This document shows, one piece after another, positions 1 through 7,568 of a stretch of DNA of 64,000 bases. The notes beneath the pieces were generated by a model. That model saw only the letters and a program-made list of their open reading frames with translations, had not been told where the DNA came from and ran no database searches. The first letter of the stretch is position 1, and each line of letters begins with the position of its first letter. Location: NCBI RefSeq assembly GCF_013177455.1, contig NZ_CP053660.1:2604001-2668000 (forward strand), written 5' to 3'. A program made the position numbers and the translations under genes. This DNA is from Nocardioides marmotae. GTDB lineage: Bacteria; Actinomycetota; Actinomycetes; Propionibacteriales; Nocardioidaceae.

Positions 1-2361
1 TGGATCTTCGTCGAGGTTGACGGTCCACGTCCCGCGTCGCTTACGGGAGAGCACGGCGACAGTACGACCTTTAACGCGATGTTCCTGGATTAGGCGGAGG
101 AGCGCCGGAGTCTGTCGGTCGTATTCACCGAAGGCGGCAGCCTCGATCGGCGATGGATCGAAGGTGTCTGCTGTGAACTCACGAATGTGGCCGCGCTCCA
201 TGCGCGCTGCCTGAGCCGGAGCCCCGCGGCCCCCCATGACGGTGTTGCCAAGCGTGACGAGTGTGGTGGCCGAGCGTCGGTTGGTCGCGAGGGCGAGTCG
301 GGTCGCATCCCGGAAGTCGGCTTCGAACGAACTGAAGTAGGCCGTGCTGGAGCCGGCGAACTCGTTGATGGCTTGCCAGTCGTCGCCCACGGCCATGACA
401 CGACACTTGGGGGATGTCCGCAAGATGGCATCGAGGAGCTCGAAGAACATCAAGGAGAAGTCTTGGAACTCGTCGACGACGATGTGTTCCAGCGTGCTCA
501 GATCGCCCTCGACTCTGCCGCCGCGGCCAAACGACGTGGTGCCTGTTCTCACCTTGTCGACGGCGCGCCACATGAGTCCAGTGAAGTCTTCCTTCGCGTC
601 GGCGGTGAGGCTGGCAGCGTAGGCGTCGAGAAGTTCGGCGCCGAGGTCGATGAATCGGTCGAGGTCGGGGTCGTCCATGCCCATGGTGGCCCAGGCCTGA
701 CGAAGATCCTCACCTGCCCAGCGGCGCTGTCGTGCGCGGCCGATGATCGTGGTCGTGGCGTCAGTGAACCTGTCCAGGGCGCGCTTCTTGATTCGGTGCC
801 ACAGCTCCTCATCGGTGAGTGGGTGCAGTGGCGCGCCGACGCTGCGGAGGTCTGCCAGCATCCTCTCCTCGAAGCCGGGCTTCGCGATGTCGCTCGGGAA
901 GTACTCCAGGAACACCTCGTCCCTCTCAGCCCAGAACTCGCGCTTGGCCTGGCTCTGACGGTCGTAGTCGGGGTCTCCTTGAAGGCCGAAGTACTCGATG
1001 ACGATTCGGCGCTTCTTGTTCTGGTCGTAGATGGAGAAGTCGGGCTTGTAGTTCTGACCGTTCCAACGCACATCGTGTTCGTAGCCGTAGTAGGACTCGG
1101 CTCCACGCCCGTCACCGGCGATGCCGTTGCTGAACAGGATGTTCGCGATGACCTTCTCGCCGTAAGACTTGACGAAGTCTCCCTTGATGCTCTCGTCCTG
1201 GAGGTGGCGCCGATACGCGAGTTGGTCCGTGGCCGAGAGGTTGTCGCCGCGTTCGAGGATCCGGCTCCAGTCACGCCGGAAGTAGGCGAGCATGACTTCA
1301 CGGACCAACTCTTCTTTGCCTGGCGTACGCATAAGTTCGTCCCGGACGTCCTGAACGTGCCTGTTGAGAGCTCGCATCGAGTCGGACCGATCAAACAGCA
1401 GGTTTTGGGACGGGTGGACGACTCGGTGGGCCAGCGCATGGAACGTCATGACATGAGGGACGCGTCCCTGCGGCAGCATCTTCTCCAGCCGGTCGCGCAT
1501 CTCGTCGGCGGCCGCCACGTTGAACGCAAGCATGAGAATGCGGCTCGGATCCACGCCGCAGGCTTGGATGAGGAAAACAGAGCGGGCCACCATCGTCGCT
1601 GTCTTGCCGCTGCCGGCGCGCGCACCGACCAGGGCGTGCCGTCCATGGGTCGCGATGGCGAGTGCCTGCGAGGTGTCGGGCACGAATGCTTTGCCATTGG
1701 GCATCGTCACGTTCGTGCGGCACCAGCCCGTGACATGGTTGACGAGCGCGTCCTGGAACTCCTGGACGCTGATGAGGTGGTCTGGATCGTTGTGGCGCAG
1801 CCATTCCGCCGCGCCGAGGAAGTGCTTTTCGATCTCGACTCGCAAGCGATCCATCAGCTGCTTCTTTTCCGCAGCGCGATCCCTCGCGCTGCGGTCCCGT
1901 TCCTCGCGCTCCAGTCGCCGGAGACGCTCCCGTTCGACCTCTTCGGCTGCGCGCTTGCTGGCCTGTTGTTCCGCATGTGCGCGTTCACGTTCTGCGCGGT
2001 GCGCTCGGCGTTCCTGCTCCTCGGCGTCGCGTTGTCGTCGTTTCTCCGCGGCACGCTCCGTTCGCTCCTCGTCGAGGACCTGTGCTCGGTCGCGGTTGAC
2101 CTTCGCTCGGAACGCAGCGATCGGCCCTTCGTCACGCTTCTCGGTCTGAACTAGGAGCAGTCCGAGCACCTCCCATTCCTCGAGATCGAGGTGCTTATGA
2201 AGAGATCCGAGGTTGACCCGTTCCTCGATGTTGCGCCCGGCCTCGGGTCCTGTCGAGATGACATGAGGGATGTGCTCGGCGAGGTACCAGGTCCGCCTCT
2301 CGGGCCAGTCACTCCAGGAGGCCAACAACTTGATGAGGAGCTGGCGCGCAGCGGCGTCCAT
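1..2361 (-). CDS. UvrD/Rep-type superfamily I DNA helicase, 3' end beyond the window
   Basis: The reading frame stays open from the ATG at 2361 to the window edge, so at least 787 residues are present and the C-terminus is missing. A GGGAGGGAGGAG ribosome site just before the ATG fixes the start. Residues about 80-210 are a charged, Glu/Arg-rich coiled coil. Walker A GARAGSGKT lies near residue 250 and motif II VDEFQD near 629. The gap between them is about 375 residues, much longer than in ordinary UvrD. It holds a PDF ... IEYFG segment (residues 437-460) that looks like an inserted PD-(D/E)XK-type fold, as in helicase-IV-like proteins; that part is inference. ATP-dependent unwinding of the element's DNA or repair is the likely role. 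It is transcribed divergently from the primase-polymerase gene. Confidence 0.85.
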   Translation of the reverse strand, partial: MDAAARQLLIKLLASWSDWPERRTWYLAEHIPHVISTGPEAGRNIEERVNLGSLHKHLDLEEWEVLGLLLVQTEKRDEGPIAAFRAKVNRDRAQVLDEERTERAAEKRRQRDAEEQERRAHRAERERAHAEQQASKRAAEEVERERLRRLEREERDRSARDRAAEKKQLMDRLRVEIEKHFLGAAEWLRHNDPDHLISVQEFQDALVNHVTGWCRTNVTMPNGKAFVPDTSQALAIATHGRHALVGARAGSGKTATMVARSVFLIQACGVDPSRILMLAFNVAAADEMRDRLEKMLPQGRVPHVMTFHALAHRVVHPSQNLLFDRSDSMRALNRHVQDVRDELMRTPGKEELVREVMLAYFRRDWSRILERGDNLSATDQLAYRRHLQDESIKGDFVKSYGEKVIANILFSNGIAGDGRGAESYYGYEHDVRWNGQNYKPDFSIYDQNKKRRIVIEYFGLQGDPDYDRQSQAKREFWAERDEVFLEYFPSDIAKPGFEERMLADLRSVGAPLHPLTDEELWHRIKKRALDRFTDATTTIIGRARQRRWAGEDLRQAWATMGMDDPDLDRFIDLGAELLDAYAASLTADAKEDFTGLMWRAVDKVRTGTTSFGRGGRVEGDLSTLEHIVVDEFQDFSLMFFELLDAILRTSPKCRVMAVGDDWQAINEFAGSSTAYFSSFEADFRDATRLALATNRRSATTLVTLGNTVMGGRGAPAQAARMERGHIREFTADTFDPSPIEAAAFGEYDRQTPALLRLIQEHRVKGRTVAVLSRKRRGTWTVNLDEDP

Positions 2362-2570
2362 GTTGCTCCTCCCTCCCGAATACGCACGATTACGAAGATG
2401 ATGACATCTGAGGCGGTCCGGCGAAGTCGTTCCTGCCGGCCCACACGACCGTGCGGTGCTTGTCCGTGTACATCAGGGAGATGAGTGAGCGCTCCGAGAA
2501 AGCGAGGACCAGTGGCGGCCCCGGCGACCTGCAGCGAGCGCGTCCAACAATTCTGATGGCGTGTTCTTAG

Positions 2571-2647
2571 GGATACCTGTTGACCTGCGCAAACGCAGGT
2601 ATCCTCCTCCCGAATCCGGGCAGGTATCCCGAAATCGTGGATACCTG
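2571..2647. promoter_or_regulatory. Four copies of GGATACCTG in the helicase/primase divergent gap
   Basis: The 9-mer GGATACCTG occurs at 2571-2579 and 2639-2647, and its reverse complement at 2596-2604 and 2621-2629. The first three copies are spaced 25 bp apart and the last 18 bp. An internal stem CCTGCG-CAAA-CGCAGG lies at 2584-2599, and the right pair forms an 8-bp inverted repeat. The array ends 19 bp before the primase-polymerase start. It could be an operator for a regulator of both divergent genes or an iteron-like replication site; the sequence does not decide. The rest of 2362-2570 shows nothing recognisable. Confidence 0.6.
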
Positions 2648-2666
2648 ACGGCGCATCGTCGAGGGC

Positions 2667-3575
2667 ATGTTCGACCCCCACAACCCGGTCCCGACGTGGT
2701 CGGTCTCGACGATGCGGCGCGTCGCTGCGGAACCGACGCTCGCGGCCGCCGCACTGCGCTACGCCAACCTCGGCATCCCGGTGTTCCCGTGCGTGCCCGG
2801 CGGAAAGCAGCCGCTGGCTCCGAACGGCTTCCACGACGCCACCTCGGTCGCCCGCGTTGTCGACGCATGGTGGCAGCGCACGCCTGAGGCGAACATCGGA
2901 CTGCCGACCGGCACGCCCACCGGCGTACTCGTCGTCGATGTCGACGTCCACGCCGGAGGCAGCGGGTTCGCCGCCTTCGAGCGAGCCCGCGCCGAGGGGT
3001 TCGGGGACGCCTGGGGGTGGCTGGTGCGTACTCCGTCCGGCGGTCTGCACGCGTACTACCCGAATGTCCGTGGTCAGGAGCAACGGAGCTGGCAAGTCCC
3101 GGCGGCGCACGTCGACTTCCGCGGCGACGGCGGCTACGTGATCGCTCCCCCGTCACGGGTCTCGGTCGACGGCGCCATGCGGTCGTACGACGTCATCGCC
3201 GTCGCCACGCATACTGCGAAGTCCGTCGATGCCGTTGAGCTCCGCCGGTTCCTGGAGCCGCCCCGACCGACACCGGCGCTGCCGCCGCCCGGGATGCCAG
3301 CCACGGGATGCCGTCCTGACGCGCTCGCGCGAACGGTGGCCCTGACTCCAGAGGGCGGCCGCAACCACGCGCTCTTCTGGGCGTCGTGCCGCATGGCCGA
3401 GAACGGGCTCAGCCATGCCGACGCCATGAGCTGGCTCGTGCCGGCCGCGCAGTGCGCCGGACTCCCCGACCGCGAGATCGAGACCACGGTCAACTCCGCA
3501 TTCCGCATCGCCCCCCGGCTCGGCCCAGGGAGCCGCCCGGGCCCTACCCCAGCGAGTGAAGGGATCCACCTGTGA
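2667..3575 (+). CDS. Bifunctional primase-polymerase (prim-pol) N-terminal domain protein
   Basis: A 302-residue archaeo-eukaryotic primase-fold protein. Family features are visible: a substrate-pocket region (GIPVFPCVPGGKQPL, residues 36-50), the catalytic DVD at 91-93, the SGGLH histidine at 128, and a further acidic residue at 150 followed by GDGGYVIAPPS. The C-terminal third (about 210-285) resembles the small helical domain often attached to such primases. It probably primes or replicates the element after transfer. The ATG at 2667 is used; a shorter ATG at 2712 is possible. It lies downstream of the 9-bp repeat array and overlaps the next gene by 4 bp. Confidence 0.85.
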   Translation: MFDPHNPVPTWSVSTMRRVAAEPTLAAAALRYANLGIPVFPCVPGGKQPLAPNGFHDATSVARVVDAWWQRTPEANIGLPTGTPTGVLVVDVDVHAGGSGFAAFERARAEGFGDAWGWLVRTPSGGLHAYYPNVRGQEQRSWQVPAAHVDFRGDGGYVIAPPSRVSVDGAMRSYDVIAVATHTAKSVDAVELRRFLEPPRPTPALPPPGMPATGCRPDALARTVALTPEGGRNHALFWASCRMAENGLSHADAMSWLVPAAQCAGLPDREIETTVNSAFRIAPRLGPGSRPGPTPASEGIHL

Positions 3576-3916
3576 ACACGCACGCCGAGTACCGCCGCCA
3601 CAGCTCCGGACCGTCGGAGCAACCGGCCGTCCCCGACGCCGTCGCGCCCGATGCGAGTGGGCTGGCGCGGCATCACGACCCATCCCTCCAGTCGTACCAG
3701 CCGGGGCGGGAGCAAGCGCAGAAGCGAGTGGCTTGGGTGCGCCCCACCGAGCTCGGTTCGTACGTCGGGCCGATGGTCGGCCGTGGGATCGACCTCCAGG
3801 CGGAGCTTGCGCGACGAGCACGACGTACGCCGGCAACCGCCACCCGGACGATCCGCCACTCCGCACCGCACCTCGCGACGACGTCCGCAGCGAGCCCGGA
3901 AGGACTGGGACTGTGA
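3572..3916 (+). CDS. Unknown element protein, 114 aa
   Basis: The GTG start sits in a GTGA overlap with the end of the primase-polymerase gene, and a GAAGGGA ribosome site precedes it. The product is polar, proline- and arginine-rich and probably largely disordered, with one better-ordered stretch around residues 50-85. I recognise no domain. The GTGA overlaps at both ends show that it is translated as part of the prim-pol operon. Confidence 0.6.
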   Translation: MNTHAEYRRHSSGPSEQPAVPDAVAPDASGLARHHDPSLQSYQPGREQAQKRVAWVRPTELGSYVGPMVGRGIDLQAELARRARRTPATATRTIRHSAPHLATTSAASPEGLGL

Positions 3917-4761
3917 ACGCCTCGTTTGCCACCCCCGAGGGCCTGCGGGCAGTGCTGGAGCGCCTGCACGACCGCGAGAGCGCTGGCTACTGGGCATGGC
4001 GGCAGGACCCTGAGGCCGAGAGGCTCATGCAGTTCACGATCGGCAAGTACCGATCGCTGGCGCGCACCCATCACTGCGAGCCTGAGGATTCGGCGTACGC
4101 CGCCTTCGAGGCCATGCGAACACGTGCGGTCAGGTGCGCCGAGGACCCATGGGCGGTCATCACCCGCGCCGTCCAGGTCAGTTTGATCGCCGAGGAACGC
4201 GCAGCGGGGCTGCTCTGCTCGACCGCGCAGGCGCGGCGCCGCGAGGTCATGCGTCATCACGACGCCCGCCGCTTCGGTGAGGATGAGACCGGCTTCCTCG
4301 AACTCCTTGCCGAGAGCCGCGGTCCGTCGCCCGTCGATGCCAGCGCGGCGCCCCCGCCGTTGAAGCCCGGAGAGACACCCCCGACGAAGGCGCTCGAGGC
4401 GCTCAGCCTGGTGATCAGCATGTTCGTTGCACTGGGCTGGCCGAGCAACAGCGCCACCTGCACCCTCGACTACATCGCCACCCGGTTGATGGAGACGGGC
4501 GACCGGCATGTCGCCCACTCCTACCTCCGGCGGGATCAGGCCGGACGAGCCGCGCTCGACCTGGACCGCAAATCCTGGGCGACGGTGCTGCGGATCGTGC
4601 TCGGCAACCCCGACAGAGCCGCCGCCGCGACGAGGGCCGGCGTCGGCGTACTCGCCATGCTGGCCTGTGACTGGAAGGTCGTCGACCTGCTCGCAGATGA
4701 CGGGCTCGTCGTGGAGATCCGCGACGCCGCCCCGAAGGTCGCCAGGAGGATCGATGCCTGA
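3913..4761 (+). CDS. Unknown element protein, 282 aa
   Basis: The frame is open further upstream, but the GTG at 3913 in a GTGA overlap with the previous stop is the natural start. The protein is mostly helical and soluble, with a Pro-rich linker around residues 140-155. The N-terminal half (KYRSLARTHHCEPEDSAYAA and following) faintly recalls a sigma-factor-like helical bundle, too weakly to name. Its position between a primase and a ParB-like protein suggests a role in element maintenance. Confidence 0.7.
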   Translation: MNASFATPEGLRAVLERLHDRESAGYWAWRQDPEAERLMQFTIGKYRSLARTHHCEPEDSAYAAFEAMRTRAVRCAEDPWAVITRAVQVSLIAEERAAGLLCSTAQARRREVMRHHDARRFGEDETGFLELLAESRGPSPVDASAAPPPLKPGETPPTKALEALSLVISMFVALGWPSNSATCTLDYIATRLMETGDRHVAHSYLRRDQAGRAALDLDRKSWATVLRIVLGNPDRAAAATRAGVGVLAMLACDWKVVDLLADDGLVVEIRDAAPKVARRIDA

Positions 4762-5731
4762 CAAGAGCCACATCGAACTCGAGCGCCAGATCGACTCGAT
4801 CACCGTCGGCGTACGCCACCGCAAGGACCCCGGCGAGCTGACTGCGCTGATGAAGTCGATCGAGGAGGTTGGCCTCCTGCAGCCCGTCACCGTCACTCCC
4901 GACGGCGTCCTGATATGCGGCTGGCGACGACTGGAAGCGTTGCGCCAGCTCGGCCGGCGAACCTTGAGCGTGTGGGTCCGCGCAGGTATCTCCGACCAGC
5001 TCTCGCATCTGCTCGCCCAGCAGGACGAGAACGAGCAGCGCAAGCCACTCTCGCCGGTGGAGACCGCCCGGCTCTACGCAGAGATCAAGATCCTCGAGAA
5101 GGAGGACGCGCAGCGCCGCATGGCCGCCACGCAGTTCGGCGGGGCAGGTCGCGATGGCGAAGCCTCCGGCTCCGGTGATTCGCCGGAGCCGTGCGGTGAC
5201 TCTCGGACGCGCGCCGCCCAACTAGCGACCGGAGGGAACTCGTACCAACGGCTGGAGCAGGTCAACCGGATCCAGGCGATAACCGAGGACGAGACGCTGA
5301 CCGAGTCGGTACGCGAGTTCGCCTCCAACATGCTCAGTGAGATCGAGGATGGCGCACCTGTCTCGCCGGCCTACAAGCGCGTGAAGGCCGCCGTCGAGCT
5401 GGCCAGCAAGCCGCCCCCGCCCACCAGCGACGAGCAGGACGAGGTCACCCGGCTCGCTGCCGAAGCGCTCAAGCGCGTCCAGGAGGAGGAGAACGCCAAG
5501 CGCCTGCGGGCGCTCCGGAACAAGGCCAAGCGCGCGCCACGTCATCACAGCCCGCGGTCGTTCACACTGATGTGGTCCGAACTCGAGGGATGGACCGAGC
5601 TGTACGACGTCGACGAGCTCGCCGGCGCGCTCAAGGACGACGAGTGGGCACGCTTCGAGCGGGTCGTTACCGAGACCATCGACCTGCGCGACCGACTCCG
5701 CGACGCCCGTACGGCGGCCGCGTCGGCCTGA
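4754..5731 (+). CDS. ParB/Srx-fold nuclease-domain protein
   Basis: This 325-residue protein starts at the ATG at 4754, 5 bases after a perfect AGGAGG and overlapping the previous gene by 8 bp. Residues 1-100 match the ParB N-terminal domain: SIEEVGLLQPVTV, then the GWRRLEALRQLG box (typically CTP/DNA-handling), then LLAQQDENEQRKPLSPVE. The middle is a low-complexity linker followed by a helical DNA-binding-like region. It is likely a partition or transcriptional regulatory protein of the element. No ParA partner is visible nearby. Confidence 0.85.
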   Translation: MPDKSHIELERQIDSITVGVRHRKDPGELTALMKSIEEVGLLQPVTVTPDGVLICGWRRLEALRQLGRRTLSVWVRAGISDQLSHLLAQQDENEQRKPLSPVETARLYAEIKILEKEDAQRRMAATQFGGAGRDGEASGSGDSPEPCGDSRTRAAQLATGGNSYQRLEQVNRIQAITEDETLTESVREFASNMLSEIEDGAPVSPAYKRVKAAVELASKPPPPTSDEQDEVTRLAAEALKRVQEEENAKRLRALRNKAKRAPRHHSPRSFTLMWSELEGWTELYDVDELAGALKDDEWARFERVVTETIDLRDRLRDARTAAASA

Positions 5732-5776
5732 CCGGCGTACCTCCGGAGTGTCCACCACCTCGACCTCGGAGCCTCG

Positions 5777-6442
5777 ATGCGCAACCTCACCTGGCGCCAG
5801 ATAGCCGTGATCCTCGGCTGTGTCCTCACCTTCGCGACCCTTGCTATCGGCGTCTACGGACTCGTGCGTGGTCCAGAGGCCACCGAGGCGACCCCGGCGC
5901 CTCGAACGACCGGCGAGGTCGCGTCGATCCCGGACGCGGCCACTCCGGTGGTCACGCTCGAAGATCGCGCCCTCCCTCACACGACCGATCCGATCGCCTA
6001 CGCACGCGCCATCGCGACCTCGCTGTTCGACTGGGACACCAGCCTCGGCTTCCTGCCGACCGACTACGCCGCCGCGGTCTTGGCCGACGCCGACCCGTCT
6101 GGCGAGGAGGCGCCCGGTCTGGTCGCCGATGTCGCGACCTACCTCCCGAGCGTCGACCAGTGGCTCGACCTCGGGGCAATGGAAGTACGGCAGTCGATCG
6201 AGATCGACGACGCGTACGTGCCCGAGTCCTGGACCGCTGCGGTGCGGCAGGCCCACGGTCACCTCCGACCGGGCACGACGGCCGTGACCGTCACCGGCAC
6301 GCGGCACCGGAGCGGCGTGTGGAATGGCGAGAGCGCCGAGTCGTCGCACCCTGTCTCGTTCACCGTCTTCGTCGCCTGCGAGCCGTCATTCGACCGCTGC
6401 CACGTCCTGCGGCTCTCGCAGCTCGACAACCTACTCAGGTGA
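5777..6442 (+). CDS. Membrane-anchored transfer protein, possibly TcpC/VirB8-like
   Basis: It is a 221-residue protein with one N-terminal transmembrane helix (residues about 8-29), a short Ala/Thr/Pro linker and a soluble extracytoplasmic domain with two cysteines near the end. Size, topology and position just before the NlpC/P60 wall hydrolase and the channel genes match TcpC/VirB8-like assembly factors of Gram-positive conjugation systems. No sequence motif proves this. A GGAG ribosome site precedes the ATG. Confidence 0.65.
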   Translation: MRNLTWRQIAVILGCVLTFATLAIGVYGLVRGPEATEATPAPRTTGEVASIPDAATPVVTLEDRALPHTTDPIAYARAIATSLFDWDTSLGFLPTDYAAAVLADADPSGEEAPGLVADVATYLPSVDQWLDLGAMEVRQSIEIDDAYVPESWTAAVRQAHGHLRPGTTAVTVTGTRHRSGVWNGESAESSHPVSFTVFVACEPSFDRCHVLRLSQLDNLLR

Positions 6443-6449
6443 CGCGGCC

Positions 6450-7568
6450 ATGGGCATCAAGGTGCTCGCCGTCGGCGCTGCGGCCGCCGTACTCCTCGCA
6501 CCCGGCGCAGCCGTCCTCGGCGTCGCCACCCTGATCAGCCCGGCTGCCGCGGGATCGGGCAGCTGCATGTGGGACAACCATGCAACCGGGAGCCTCGGCG
6601 TCACCGGCCCCATCCCGGAGAGCCTCAGCGCGACCAACACCAACGGGGAAGCCGTTACTCTCGACCAGCAGCAGCTCACCCGCGCCGCGGTGATCATCGC
6701 CACCGGCCAAAGCGAGAACATCCCGGCCCGCGGCCAGCTGATCGCGATCATGACCGCGCTGACCGAGTCGTCGCTGCGTGTCCTGTCGAACACCGGCGCC
6801 TACCCGGACTCCGGCAACATCCCGAACGACGGCGACGGCAGCGACCACGATTCCGTCGGCCTCTTCCAGCAACGCCCCGCCGCGGGGTGGGGCAGCGTCG
6901 AGAACCTGATGGACCCTGTCTGGTCCTCCCGAGCCTTCTACGGCGGTCCCAGCGGCCCGAACCACGGCTCGCCGCGAGGCCTGCTCGACACCGACGGCTG
7001 GGCCTCGATGGACCCCGGCGTCGCGGCCCAGGCCGTCCAGGTCTCGGCCTATCCCGACCGCTACGCCGTCAACCAGCCGATCGCGGAGAAGGTCCTGGCG
7101 ACGCTGAGCGGCGTGTCGCTCTCGAGCGAGCTCGCGTGTGCTCAACCGGCGGGCGAGGTGCCGTTGAACCTCCCACCGGGGTTCGCTGGAGACTTCATCG
7201 AGGCCGCCGCATCGCAGCTCGGCAAGCCCTACGTGTGGGGCGGTGGCAACTTCGAGGGGCCGACAGGCAGCGGCTTCGACTGCTCCGGCCTCGTCCTCTA
7301 CGCCGCCTACCAGGCATCTGGCGGGCGCATCCGTCTCCCCCACTACTCCGGCGACCAGATCCATGCTGGGCAAAGCGTCGCCTGGGCCGACAAGCAGCCC
7401 GGCGACCTGATCTTCTTCAGCTACCCGGGCGCCGGCGGGCCGCACCACGTTGCTATCTACGTTGGCGGCGATCGGATCCTTCACGCGCCGCGGACCGGGG
7501 ACGTCGTGCGCTACGGGACGATCGGCGAGTTTTCAGGCGAGGTCATGACCGTTCGACGACTCGATTAA
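6450..7568 (+). CDS. Secreted NlpC/P60 peptidoglycan hydrolase of the transfer system
   Basis: The 372-residue product has an N-terminal signal or anchor segment (residues 1-35), a central region similar to those before NlpC/P60 domains in conjugative elements, and a C-terminal NlpC/P60 domain from about 248. The catalytic cysteine is Cys278 in FDCSG; histidines follow near 332 (HHVAIY) and 345 (ILHAP). It would open the cell wall for the transfer channel. Start ATG 6450 lies 7 bp after the previous stop. Its TAA overlaps the stop codon of the convergent ATPase gene in a TTAA palindrome. Confidence 0.9.
   Translation: MGIKVLAVGAAAAVLLAPGAAVLGVATLISPAAAGSGSCMWDNHATGSLGVTGPIPESLSATNTNGEAVTLDQQQLTRAAVIIATGQSENIPARGQLIAIMTALTESSLRVLSNTGAYPDSGNIPNDGDGSDHDSVGLFQQRPAAGWGSVENLMDPVWSSRAFYGGPSGPNHGSPRGLLDTDGWASMDPGVAAQAVQVSAYPDRYAVNQPIAEKVLATLSGVSLSSELACAQPAGEVPLNLPPGFAGDFIEAAASQLGKPYVWGGGNFEGPTGSGFDCSGLVLYAAYQASGGRIRLPHYSGDQIHAGQSVAWADKQPGDLIFFSYPGAGGPHHVAIYVGGDRILHAPRTGDVVRYGTIGEFSGEVMTVRRLD

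Noticed and set aside
187-2154. 655-residue open frame on the plus strand
   Set aside because: It is the antisense shadow of the helicase gene, whose minus-strand frame has clear motifs and a strong ribosome site.
2580-2608. TTGACC with TATCCT as a promoter for the prim-pol gene
   Set aside because: The spacing is only 14 bp, too short for a normal sigma-70 promoter. The TATCC elements belong to the 9-bp repeats.
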